Source: Alphaproteobacteria bacterium
GTDB taxonomy: Bacteria > Pseudomonadota > Alphaproteobacteria > Bin95
Reading direction: 5' to 3'
Assembly (NCBI GenBank): GCA_020638555.1
Contig: JACKII010000006.1
Coordinates: 1 to 64,000 of the forward strand
DNA: 64,000 nucleotides
The notes under the pieces were generated by a model. The model was not told the origin of the DNA. It was given only the letters and a program-made list of their open reading frames with translations, and made no database searches. Below, piece after piece: positions 32,500-40,473 of the stretch; position 1 is the first letter of the stretch, and each line of letters starts with the position of its first letter. The position numbers and the translations under genes are program-made.

Positions 32500-33984
32500 G
32501 TGAGCCAGTATGTCCTCGCCATCGACCAGGGCACCACGTCGAGCCGCGCCATTTTGTTCGACCGCAATTGCCGGGTGGCCGGGCAAGCGCAAGGGGAATT
32601 TGCCCAGCATTATCCGCGCTCCGGCTGGGTCGAGCATGCGCCCGAGGATCTGTGGCGGACCGTGCTCGCCTCCGCCCGCGCCGCCATGGCCCAAGCCGGG
32701 GCCCAGGCGGGTGCGATCGTCGCCATCGGCATCGCCAACCAGCGCGAAACCGCCCTGATCTGGGACCGCGCCACGGGCGAGCCGATCCACAACGCCATTG
32801 TCTGGCAGGACCGCCGCACCGCCGATGCCTGTGCCGCCCTCAAGGCCGGGGGGCACGAGGCCATGGTCAACGCCCGCACCGGCCTGCTGCTCGACCCGTA
32901 TTTCAGCGCCACGAAGATCGCGTGGCTGCTGGATCACGTGCCGGACGCGCGTGCCCGGGCGGAGGCGGGCCGGCTCGCCTTCGGCACGGTCGACACCTAT
33001 CTGCTCTGGCGCCTGACCGGCGGCCGGGTGCACGCGACCGATGCGACCAATGCCAGCCGCACCCTGCTCTACGACATCCACCGCGGCGCCTGGTCGGACG
33101 AATTGCTGGCGCTGTTCGGCGTGCCCCGCGCGCTGTTGCCGGAAGTCCGGGACAGCGCGGCGGCGTTCGGCGCAACCGAGCCGTCGCTGTTCGGGGCCGC
33201 GATCCCTGTCACCGGAATGGCCGGCGACCAGCAGGCCGCGACCGTCGGCCAGGCGTGTTTCGCGCCCGGCATGCTGAAAAGCACCTATGGCACCGGTTGT
33301 TTTGCCCTGCTGAACACCGGCGCCATGCCGGTCGCCTCGCAGAATCGCCTGTTGACCACCATCGCCTATCGCTTGGAGGGCCGGCCCACCTATGCCCTGG
33401 AGGGCTCGATTTTCGTCGCCGGCGCCGCGGTGCAGTGGCTGCGCGACGGGCTGGGCCTGATCCGGGAGGCATGCGAATCCGGGCCGCTCGCCGATGCCGC
33501 CGACCCGGAGCAGGCGGTGTATCTGGTGCCGGCCTTTGTCGGCCTGGGCGCGCCCTACTGGGATTCGGACTGCCGCGGCGCCCTCTATGGCCTGACCCGC
33601 TCCACCGGCCCGAAGGAACTGGCCCGTGCCGCCCTGGAAAGCGTCTGTTTCCAGACCCGCGACCTGCTGGAGGCGATGCAGGCCGACTGGGGCCGGGCGG
33701 GGGAGACGGTGCTGCGGGTCGACGGCGGCATGGTCGCCAGCGACTGGACCATGCAGCGCCTCGCCGACCTGCTGGGCGCCCCCATCGACCGGCCGCAGGT
33801 GCTGGAGACGACGGCGTTGGGCGCGGCCTATCTGGCCGGGCTGCAGGTGGGCTTCTACCCGCCGCCCGATGCCTTTGCGCGGGCCTGGGCGTTGGAGCGC
33901 CGGTTCGCGCCGGCCATGGCCGCAGCCGAGCGCGACCGCCGCTATGCCGGCTGGCGGGACGCGGTGCGCCGCACGCTCTCGTGA
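32500..33984 (+). CDS. glpK: Glycerol kinase
   Basis: FGGY-family kinase of 494 residues that phosphorylates glycerol to glycerol 3-phosphate. The N-terminal ATP site is YVLAIDQGTTSSRAILFD, glycerol contacts are in QGEFAQHYPRSGWVEH, and the kinase signatures are YGTGCFALLNTG, PAFVGLGAPYWD and GLTRSTGPKELARAALESV. The start is a GTG at 32500, which gives the family N-terminus. No glpF or glpD is beside it. A crotonase gene follows after 75 nt on the same strand. Confidence 0.95.
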   Translation: MSQYVLAIDQGTTSSRAILFDRNCRVAGQAQGEFAQHYPRSGWVEHAPEDLWRTVLASARAAMAQAGAQAGAIVAIGIANQRETALIWDRATGEPIHNAIVWQDRRTADACAALKAGGHEAMVNARTGLLLDPYFSATKIAWLLDHVPDARARAEAGRLAFGTVDTYLLWRLTGGRVHATDATNASRTLLYDIHRGAWSDELLALFGVPRALLPEVRDSAAAFGATEPSLFGAAIPVTGMAGDQQAATVGQACFAPGMLKSTYGTGCFALLNTGAMPVASQNRLLTTIAYRLEGRPTYALEGSIFVAGAAVQWLRDGLGLIREACESGPLADAADPEQAVYLVPAFVGLGAPYWDSDCRGALYGLTRSTGPKELARAALESVCFQTRDLLEAMQADWGRAGETVLRVDGGMVASDWTMQRLADLLGAPIDRPQVLETTALGAAYLAGLQVGFYPPPDAFARAWALERRFAPAMAAAERDRRYAGWRDAVRRTLS

Positions 33985-34059
33985 GAGAACACGCCAACTT
34001 CCCCGGCCCGCAACGATCCGGTAGCCTTTGCGGTGCCCACGCATTTCGGAGTTTCTGCC

Positions 34060-34839
34060 ATGCCTGTCAGTGACCGCATCCTCTATGACGTGCGGGACCG
34101 GGTCGCGACGATTGCGATGAACCGGGCGCCGGTCAACGCCATTGACCACGCCATGATCGACGCCATTCACGCTGCCATGCGCCGGGCGGAAGCGGACCGG
34201 GATGTCCGCGCCGTCATCCTGACCAGCGCGCTGGACGGCATGTTCTGCGGTGGCATGGACCTGAAAATGGTGGCGGCGGGCGATGCGCTCGACCTGCGGC
34301 GGTTCGTGACCAAATTCTATATCGGCACCATGAACATCCAATACGAGATGACCAAGCCGACCGTGGTTGCGGTCAACGGCCCGGCGCGAGGCACGGGCAT
34401 GACGCTCGCGATCACCAGCGATGTGGTCCTGGCCGCCGATGACATTGATCTTGGCTATCCGGAAATCGACGTGGGCGTGATCCCGGCCATCCACTATGTC
34501 CACCTGCCGCGCCAGATCAGCCGCCACAAGGCGTTCGAACTGCTGTTCGGCGGCCAACCGATCCCGGCGGCGGAGGCGGTTTCGCTCGGCATCGTCAACC
34601 ACGCCGTGCCGCGGACGGACCTGATGGACCGGGCCTTTGCCATGGCCCGGATGTTTGCGGAAAAGTCGCCGACGATCATGGCGCTGGGCCGCCAGTCCTT
34701 CATGCGGGCGAACGACCTGGACTATCGCCGCAATGTCGAAAATCAGATCGAGACGCTCTGCAATATCTTCAACACCGCCGACGGGCGCGAAGGATTGCAG
34801 GCCTTCCTGGAAAAGCGCAAACCGCGCTGGGGGGAGTAG
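34060..34839 (+). CDS. Enoyl-CoA hydratase/isomerase-like protein
   Basis: Crotonase-fold protein of 259 residues. The oxyanion segment is GMFCGGMDLKMV, the second oxyanion loop AVNGPARGTGMTLAI, and the acid/base glutamate is in YPEIDVGVIP. The first catalytic Glu position of true hydratases is Met here (GTGMTLA), so hydration is doubtful and another crotonase reaction is more likely. The start at 34060 has CGGAG 8 nt upstream; a frame starting 9 codons earlier also exists. It converges on a GST gene. Confidence 0.82.
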   Translation: MPVSDRILYDVRDRVATIAMNRAPVNAIDHAMIDAIHAAMRRAEADRDVRAVILTSALDGMFCGGMDLKMVAAGDALDLRRFVTKFYIGTMNIQYEMTKPTVVAVNGPARGTGMTLAITSDVVLAADDIDLGYPEIDVGVIPAIHYVHLPRQISRHKAFELLFGGQPIPAAEAVSLGIVNHAVPRTDLMDRAFAMARMFAEKSPTIMALGRQSFMRANDLDYRRNVENQIETLCNIFNTADGREGLQAFLEKRKPRWGE

Positions 34840-34851
34840 GGGGCCCGGCCC

Positions 34852-35508
34852 CTAGAACTCCACTTCCAGTTCGATGATCTCGTCCGGCTCGGCCAATGCG
34901 GCATCGCACCATTCGGCCATCGGCTGCCAGGCGAAAATGTGCTCGCTATACGCCTGCAATGCCGGCGAGAGGTCCACGGCATAGGTGCGGAAGCGGGTGC
35001 AGACCGGTGCGAACATGGCGTCGGCGAGGGTGGGATGGTCGCCGAACAGGAAGGGTCCGCCATACCGGTCCAGGCATTCGGTCCAGATGGTGCGGATGCG
35101 CTCGACATCCGGACGGGCGCCGGAGAAGATTTTGAACGCCTTGTGCCGCGCCTTGATGTTCATCGGCAGGGCCGAGCGCAGGTTATAGAAGCCGGAATGC
35201 ATTTCGCCGGAAATGGCACGGCAGTGCGCCCGCGGCGCCGGCGCGGTCGGCAACAGGCCGGCGTCCGGGAAGGTTTCCGCCAGATACTCGGCGATGGCCA
35301 GCGTGTCCCAGACAACCACCTCGCCGTGCGTCAGCCTGGGCACCCGAACGGAGGGCGACAGCAGCAGCAATTCCCGCCGCATCTCCGGCGAATCGATGGC
35401 GACGATCGTTTCCGCAAAGGAAAGCCCGGCCATGCGGCACAGCAACCAGCCGCGCAACGACCAGGACGAGTAGTTTTTCGACGAAAGGGTCAACTCTGCC
35501 GGTGCCAT
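34852..35508 (-). CDS. Glutathione S-transferase family protein
   Basis: Protein of 218 residues with an N-terminal thioredoxin-like domain. ELTLSSKNYSSWSLRGWLL carries the likely catalytic Ser, the cis-Pro is in SVRVPRLTHG, and the glutathione gamma-Glu site is WDTLAIAEYLAE. The C-terminal helical domain follows with FLFGDHPTLADAMFAPV. The sequence resembles the zeta/beta-like bacterial class (YfcF-like). Function is conjugation or reduction with glutathione; the substrate is unknown. It is divergent from phaZ, sharing a 109 bp upstream region. Confidence 0.87.
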   Translation of the reverse strand: MAPAELTLSSKNYSSWSLRGWLLCRMAGLSFAETIVAIDSPEMRRELLLLSPSVRVPRLTHGEVVVWDTLAIAEYLAETFPDAGLLPTAPAPRAHCRAISGEMHSGFYNLRSALPMNIKARHKAFKIFSGARPDVERIRTIWTECLDRYGGPFLFGDHPTLADAMFAPVCTRFRTYAVDLSPALQAYSEHIFAWQPMAEWCDAALAEPDEIIELEVEF

Positions 35509-35542
35509 GGGCGATCTTTCTCTTGCGTGGGAACAAGTGCGG

Positions 35543-35580
35543 TGCACAATAACTATCTCGCAGTGCAGCATGAAATGCAC
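35543..35580. promoter_or_regulatory. TGCA-rich sequence in the GST-phaZ divergent region
   Basis: TGCAC (35543) and GTGCA (35563) form a spaced dyad, and another TGCAC follows at 35576. TGC-rich sites are known targets of the PHB-sensing repressor PhaR in alphaproteobacteria. Here this is only a sequence resemblance near phaZ. Confidence 0.3.
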
Positions 35581-35617
35581 CAACTTTCTTCAACCCGCCA
35601 CCCGGAGGCCCATCGCA

Positions 35618-36832
35618 TTGCTTTACCAAAGCTATCAGCTACAGGACGATCTGCTCGCCCCGATGCGATCGGTCGCCGCGCTTTCCCGCGATCAGTTTGG
35701 AAGGTTCGGCTGGGGCTTGCCCAATCCGCTCCGCAAGCGGTCGGCGGCCGCCTTGGAGATGATCTCGCGCTTTCGCCTGACCCACAGCCGGCCGGACTTC
35801 AACATTCCGACCGTCACGGTCGGCCATCGTGACGTCGCGGTTCGCGAGGAGGTGGCCCTGGACCTGCCGTTCGGCAATCTGTTGCATTTCGCCAAGGACA
35901 CGGATGTCGAGCAGCCCAAGGTGCTGATCGTGGCGCCGTTGTCCGGCCATTTCTCGACCCTGCTCCGCGGCACGGTCGAGACCATGCTGTCCGACCATGA
36001 CGTCTATCTGACCGATTGGGCCAATGCGCGACAGGTTCCGCTCAGTGCCGGCGTGTTCGGCGTCGACGACTATGTGGACTATCTGATCCGCTTCATGGAG
36101 GAGATCGGACCGGGCGGGCACATCCTGTCCGTCTGCCAGCCTTGCGTGCAGGCGCTGGTGGCCGTGTCGCTGATGTCGCAAGACCGGAATCCGGCCACGC
36201 CGCTGTCCATGACCCTGATGGCCGGCCCGATCGATACGCGCGAAAGCCCGACCGTCGTTAACGATCTGGCAAGCGACAAGCCGCTGGATTGGTTCAAGAA
36301 CGCGCTGATCGGCATCGTGCCGTTCCGCTATCCGGGGCGGTGGCGCCGGGTCTATCCGGGGTTCGTGCAACTGGTCGCGTTCATGACCATGAACATGGAG
36401 CGCCATCAGGAGGCGCACCGCAAGATGCACGAGCATCTGATCAACGGAGAGACGGCAGAGGCCCAGCGGATCAAGGATTTCTACGACGAATATTTCGCCG
36501 TGCTCGACCTGCCGGAGGAATTCTATCTCGAAACCGTCGACCGCATCTTCCAGAAGGCGGAGTTGGCCTGCGGCACCTACCGGCACCGCGGCCGGCTGGT
36601 CGAGCCGTCCGCCATTCGGCGCACGGCATTGCTGACCGTCGAGGGCGGGCGCGACGATATCTGCGCCCTGGGGCAGACCGCGGCGGCGCACGATCTGTGC
36701 TCGTCGCTACGCCCGCACCTGAAGCGCCATCATCTTCAGGCGAATGTCGGCCATTACGGCGTGTTCAACGGCAAGCGCTGGCAGAACGAAATCTACCCCG
36801 TCGTCCGCAATATGATCCTGGCGGTGCACTGA
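35618..36832 (+). CDS. phaZ: Intracellular poly(3-hydroxybutyrate) depolymerase
   Basis: Alpha/beta-hydrolase of 404 residues that degrades stored PHB granules. The start is a TTG that gives M-LYQSYQ, the family's usual N-terminus, with GGAGG 9 nt upstream. A longer frame from 35507 lacks similarity. The nucleophile elbow is SVCQPCVQAL, a Cys in place of Ser, as in the Ralstonia PhaZ1-type thiol-dependent enzymes. Asp and His are in VEGGRDDI and NVGHYGVF. It implies that the organism stores PHB. It stands alone, divergent from a GST gene. Confidence 0.9.
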   Translation: MLYQSYQLQDDLLAPMRSVAALSRDQFGRFGWGLPNPLRKRSAAALEMISRFRLTHSRPDFNIPTVTVGHRDVAVREEVALDLPFGNLLHFAKDTDVEQPKVLIVAPLSGHFSTLLRGTVETMLSDHDVYLTDWANARQVPLSAGVFGVDDYVDYLIRFMEEIGPGGHILSVCQPCVQALVAVSLMSQDRNPATPLSMTLMAGPIDTRESPTVVNDLASDKPLDWFKNALIGIVPFRYPGRWRRVYPGFVQLVAFMTMNMERHQEAHRKMHEHLINGETAEAQRIKDFYDEYFAVLDLPEEFYLETVDRIFQKAELACGTYRHRGRLVEPSAIRRTALLTVEGGRDDICALGQTAAAHDLCSSLRPHLKRHHLQANVGHYGVFNGKRWQNEIYPVVRNMILAVH

Positions 36833-36929
36833 GACCGCGGGGCATCACCAGGGGCATCGCCAGGGCGACGGGGAGGTCTCCGCCGCCAGAGCGTTTTCGA
36901 TCCTGGTTGACTCACACTCCAGCTCCCTC

Positions 36930-37021
36930 TCCCGCGCAAGCGGGAGCCCATGCCTGAGAGCTTCTCACAGGACACGGCCTCTGTATTTGCCTCTCAGGCA
37001 TGGTCCCCGCTTCCGCGAGGA
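36930..37021. repeat. Large imperfect palindromic repeat
   Basis: The inner arms 36948-36960 and 36991-37003 (CCATGCCTGAGAG and its exact complement) are a perfect 13 bp inverted repeat with a 30 nt loop. The outer parts, CCCGCGCAAGCGGGAG and CCCCGCTTCCGCGAG, extend pairing imperfectly to about 30 bp. It lies between phaZ and the convergent phytanoyl-CoA dioxygenase gene and looks like a dispersed palindromic element. No second copy is in this window. Confidence 0.75.
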
Positions 37022-37064
37022 CAGGGAAGATGGCGTGGTGAGCCTGCGGGAAAGGAACACGCCG

Positions 37065-38240
37065 CTAGATGCCGATATCCTGCAGGTTGTAGTCCCAGAT
37101 CTCCGCCTTTTTGTCCGGGCTCCAGCGGTAGCGGTCCGCTTCGGCCGCCAGTGGCGTGTAGACGTAGGATTCCTCGCCGGGATGGCGTTGGCGGCGCGCG
37201 TCGATGGCCAGCATGATCAGGCGCGAGCGGTTGCGGATATACTCCGGCGTATATTCGCTGACGGGGTTGTGCACGCCGCCGCTCTTCACGCCCAGCACGC
37301 TTTTGCGCCGGTGGAAGCCCATATTGTAGGTAACGCGGATGTTCTGGCTGGTGTTGGCGAACGAGCCGTGAATGGCCTGCCGGTTGGTCACCGCCAGGTC
37401 GCCGGGGCCGCAGATCAGCGGCACCGCTTCCGGCAGCCGGTCGGAGCCGGCGGCGGCGACCATCGCCTTGATGTCCTTCTTGCCGCCCTTGTGCGAGCCT
37501 GGCACGACCCAAAGGCCGTTGGCCGCGTCGCAGCCATAAAGCTGCATCATGGTGTTGAAGCCGTGGGTGTCGCCGTCCAGGTCCGGGCTGTTCCAGTGGG
37601 TCCAGCCGTCCTGGTGCCACGCGACCGAGCCGCCGAGCCGCGGCTGCTTGATCCAGATCGCCTCGTTGAACGGCGTGAAGTCCGCCCCGTTCACCGCCTC
37701 CGCGAATTTCAGCAGGTGCGGGTGGCCATAGAGGCGCAGTGCGGCCTCCGAATGCATCAGCGAGCCGTGGATGAGTTGCAACACCCATTCCGGCGCCTCG
37801 GCCCCGGCCTTCGGCTCGTACATTTTCGAGGGGTGGCGGCCATAGCTGGCATCGGTGCCGCCCAGCGGATCGCTCAGCGGCCGCACCCAGGAGATCGAGC
37901 GCGAGGTCTGGTTGGCGCAGAAGGCGGGGTTGCCGTGCTTGTCGAGTGTCTCATCCTTGCCGACCGGCGCCCGGTCCAGCAGGCCGGCCAGGTCGCGTTC
38001 GAGCTCGGCCAGTTCGTCGGCGCCGACGAAGTTCTCGAACACATAAAAGCCTTCGCGGTCATAGGCTTCCAGGATGGCCGGATCGAGCTTGCCGTCGGCG
38101 GTGAACTTGAACGGCCCCCGATTGTCCATGGCCAGCGCGCGGGCGGTGCCTTCGGCGCGATACTGGCGCATGGCGTCTTCCTGATCGCCGTAATCGACGG
38201 GCGGCAGGTCGAGCAGGGGAAGGTTCGGTTTCGGCGGCAT
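37065..38240 (-). CDS. Phytanoyl-CoA dioxygenase (PhyH) family protein
   Basis: Fe(II)/2-oxoglutarate-dependent oxygenase of 391 residues. The iron-binding HxD pair is in VAWHQDGWTHW, and the distal His lies in RQAIHGSF followed by NTSQNIRVTYNMGFH, with an Arg for 2-oxoglutarate. It is longer than the usual 280-300 residues because of an N-terminal extension of about 70 residues. Members hydroxylate CoA esters or small natural products. A second, shorter PhyH protein is at 62262-63152. The gene sits alone beside a toxin-antitoxin pair. Confidence 0.85.
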   Translation of the reverse strand: MPPKPNLPLLDLPPVDYGDQEDAMRQYRAEGTARALAMDNRGPFKFTADGKLDPAILEAYDREGFYVFENFVGADELAELERDLAGLLDRAPVGKDETLDKHGNPAFCANQTSRSISWVRPLSDPLGGTDASYGRHPSKMYEPKAGAEAPEWVLQLIHGSLMHSEAALRLYGHPHLLKFAEAVNGADFTPFNEAIWIKQPRLGGSVAWHQDGWTHWNSPDLDGDTHGFNTMMQLYGCDAANGLWVVPGSHKGGKKDIKAMVAAAGSDRLPEAVPLICGPGDLAVTNRQAIHGSFANTSQNIRVTYNMGFHRRKSVLGVKSGGVHNPVSEYTPEYIRNRSRLIMLAIDARRQRHPGEESYVYTPLAAEADRYRWSPDKKAEIWDYNLQDIGI

Positions 38241-38337
38241 GAGCGTGTCTCCTTGCGCCTGAGGGCAGTGTCTCCCCGGGGAGAGTTGGCCTTTAGTCTA
38301 ACGCATTTGCCCGGCGTCCGCCACTGCCGGATCCCGG

Positions 38338-38372
38338 TTGCGGTTCCGTCAGGTGACGACTATATTTCGTCA
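38338..38372 (+). promoter_or_regulatory. Promoter and operator-like dyad of the antitoxin-toxin operon
   Basis: TTGCGG (38338-38343), a 17 nt spacer and TATATT (38361-38366) form a good sigma70 promoter. The -10 box lies inside a perfect inverted repeat TGACGA-N7-TCGTCA (38354-38372). Such a dyad over the -10 element is the expected place for autorepression by the Xre-family antitoxin. Confidence 0.7.
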
Positions 38373-38397
38373 TACAACGCCAAGCGCGGAGGCCATC

Positions 38398-38865
38398 ATG
38401 ACAACCCTCGAAGCCTATGCCGAGCCGGATGCGCTGCCACGGTCGGAGGCCGGGCGCATCGGCCTGCTGTTGGGGCTGGAGCAGGGACGCACGGTCGACG
38501 ATGTCGGACTGGCCGAACGGATCGCCGAGGGGCTGGCCCCGGCGGCGGCCATGGCGCTGGTCCGGGTGCTGGGCCGTTCGACCGTGATCGACAAGATCAT
38601 TCCCGAGGCGACGTTGCGCCGGGCGCGCAAGAACCGCCGGGCGTTGTCGCGCGAGATGAGCGAACGCCTGTACGAGGTCGGCCGGGTCGTCGATGCGGTC
38701 AGCCGGGCCTATCACGGCGACAAGGTGGCGATTTCCCGGTTCCTGCACCAACCGCACGCACTGCTGGGCGGCCGGACGCCGCTGGAGATGGCGCGGCTGA
38801 GTTCCGCCGGGACCGAGGCGGTGCTGAAACTGTTGCGCCGGGCCGAATACGGCTTCGCCGTATGA
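38398..38865 (+). CDS. Xre/MbcA/ParS-type antitoxin (DUF2384)
   Basis: Protein of 155 residues of the Res-Xre antitoxin family. The N-terminal part (LPRSEAGRIGLLLGL) and the middle ATLRRARKNRRALSREMSERLYEVGRVVDA match the Xre-like and linker region. The C-terminal toxin-binding DUF2384 domain has the signature F-H-PH-LLGGRTPLEMA. It should bind DNA at its own promoter and block the RES toxin active site. GGAGG lies 5 nt before the ATG. The stop overlaps the toxin start (ATGA), so translation is coupled. Confidence 0.9.
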   Translation: MTTLEAYAEPDALPRSEAGRIGLLLGLEQGRTVDDVGLAERIAEGLAPAAAMALVRVLGRSTVIDKIIPEATLRRARKNRRALSREMSERLYEVGRVVDAVSRAYHGDKVAISRFLHQPHALLGGRTPLEMARLSSAGTEAVLKLLRRAEYGFAV

Positions 38866-39344
38866 CGCACCGGACATTGCCGGAGCAATGGACCGTCTAT
38901 CGCATCGGCGATCCGGCGGGTGAGTTTCCGATCTGGGATGCGGGCGGCGCCCGCCAGGCATCCGGTCGCTGGCACGAAGCCGGAGCCGGCGTGATCTACG
39001 CCTCGCGTCACTATTCCACGGCGATGCTGGAAAAGCTGGTCCATTATCAGGGCGCGCTGCCACCCAACCAGCATTTCATCGCCATCACCATTCCGGCCGG
39101 CACGTCCTACGAGGTCGTCAACCCCGATCGGCTGGATGGGTGGGCACACCCGTCGTGCGAGGCGGCGCGGCGCTTCGGGGCCGCGTGGTATGCGGAACGG
39201 CGGTCCGCCCTTCTCATCGTGCCGTCGGTGGTCGCGCGCATGGAACAGAATATCCTGTTCCACGCTGGCCACCCGGAATTTTCTGCGGTGATTCCGGGCC
39301 TGGAGACGCCCGTCTGGTGGGACGAGCGCCTGTTCGCCGGATAG
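38862..39344 (+). CDS. RES-domain toxin (NAD+ phosphorylase family)
   Basis: Protein of 160 residues that is a single RES domain. RES toxins degrade NAD+ and stop growth. Key features are YRIG near residue 13, GRWHEAGAGVIYAS near 35-48, ALEKL-like STAMLEKLVH with the conserved Glu, and the Ser in LLIVPSVV followed by EQNILFHAGHPEF. It overlaps the antitoxin by 4 nt. The ADP-ribosyltransferase-like fold and NAD phosphorolysis are family knowledge. The pair is chromosomal, with no mobile-element genes beside it. Confidence 0.9.
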   Translation: MTHRTLPEQWTVYRIGDPAGEFPIWDAGGARQASGRWHEAGAGVIYASRHYSTAMLEKLVHYQGALPPNQHFIAITIPAGTSYEVVNPDRLDGWAHPSCEAARRFGAAWYAERRSALLIVPSVVARMEQNILFHAGHPEFSAVIPGLETPVWWDERLFAG

Positions 39345-39358
39345 AGGGGCGAGGCCGG

Positions 39359-40255
39359 CTATTCCGCGGCCACCGGCTCGAACGCGTCGGCGCGTTCGTC
39401 GGGAGCGGTCTCGACCCGGTCGTGCACCGGTTCGCCGGCGATGCGGACATGGCGCATGACGCGCGGTTCGCTGTAGTCATAGGGACAGGCCCGGTGCAGG
39501 ACGCAGCGATTGTCCCACATCATCACGTCGCCCGGCTGCCATTGGTGCGAGTAGGTGCGCGACGGCTGCACCGCGAATGCCAGCAACTCGTCCAGAAGTT
39601 TCTGCGCCGCGGCGTCGTCCATGCCGGGGATGCGGTAGGCGTGGCGGCCGATGAACAGCGACTTGCGCCCGGTCACCGGATGCACCTTCACCAGCGGCCG
39701 GATCGGCGCACCGTGATTGTGGAAACCATAGCTCTCGCCGGTCTTGAAGACATAGCCGGCCTTGGCCTGGCTGGCATAGAGCGAGTGATAGGCGACCAGG
39801 TTCTCGATCTTCGCCTTCATGGCGTCCGAGAGCTTGTCATAGGCGTCGCGCATGTCGGCCAGTTCGGTCTGGCCGCCGGCCTTGGGCACGGTGATCGCGG
39901 TCAGGATCGAGGCCTTGGCCGCCAGCGGCATATAGCTGGAATCCGTGTGCCAGCCCTCATTGCCGCGCAGCGTCTGAAACCGCTTCTCTTCCGCCGTCAG
40001 CACATGACCGTCGGCGGCCTTGTTCGAGATCATGGCGAACTTGTTGCCGTCATTGCGCAGGATCTCGATGGCGCCGAACCGTTCGCCGAAGGCGACGTGT
40101 TCCTCGTTGGTCAGGTGCTGGCCGGGAAAGACCAGGGCGGCGTATTCGTGGAACGCGTCTTCCACCACCTTCCAGTCCGCGTCGGACATGGCACCGAGCT
40201 TGATATCGGTGATGACGGCGCCGAAGCTGGAGTCCAGAGGGGTGACGGTTGGCAT
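39359..40255 (-). CDS. TauD/TfdA family dioxygenase
   Basis: Fe(II)/2-oxoglutarate-dependent dioxygenase of 298 residues. The facial triad is HTD in EGWHTDSSY and His in NRCVLHRACPYD, with the following Arg (PRVMRHVRI) for 2-oxoglutarate binding. Starting residues (TPLDSSFGAVITDIKL) match alkylsulfonate, 2,4-D and alpha-ketoglutarate-dependent dioxygenases. The ATG at 40255 is chosen with AGGAG upstream; the longer frame enters the palindromic repeat. The substrate is not predictable. Confidence 0.9.
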   Translation of the reverse strand: MPTVTPLDSSFGAVITDIKLGAMSDADWKVVEDAFHEYAALVFPGQHLTNEEHVAFGERFGAIEILRNDGNKFAMISNKAADGHVLTAEEKRFQTLRGNEGWHTDSSYMPLAAKASILTAITVPKAGGQTELADMRDAYDKLSDAMKAKIENLVAYHSLYASQAKAGYVFKTGESYGFHNHGAPIRPLVKVHPVTGRKSLFIGRHAYRIPGMDDAAAQKLLDELLAFAVQPSRTYSHQWQPGDVMMWDNRCVLHRACPYDYSEPRVMRHVRIAGEPVHDRVETAPDERADAFEPVAAE

Positions 40256-40333
40256 GGCGGGGTCTCCTCGCAATCTTGAGTTTGCGGGCAGCTTGCGCCA
40301 TTTCGGCGAGGGCGTCCAGCGCGAGCCGCGCCC

Positions 40334-40450
40334 GTTTCTCCGGACGGTGCGGAGCGCCGATCCGGGACCGCTCACTCGCGAACACGGACGGTGGCGATGT
40401 TCGGATGTAGACACCGGTCCCGGATCGGCGCTCCGCACCGTCCGGGAAAC
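40334..40450. repeat. Near-perfect long palindrome with 30 bp perfect arms
   Basis: Arms 40341-40370 and 40415-40444 are exact inverted repeats of 30 bp, starting CGGACGGTGCGGAGCGCCGA. The pairing extends outward to GTTT/AAAC with a single bulge. The 44 nt loop itself contains CGAACA...TGTTCG. The structure resembles a MITE or BIME-type palindromic element and could form a cruciform. It lies between the start of the TauD gene and the end of the acyl-CoA ligase gene. Confidence 0.88.
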
Positions 40451-40473
40451 ACCGGCTTTCTGCGCTGCTGGGA

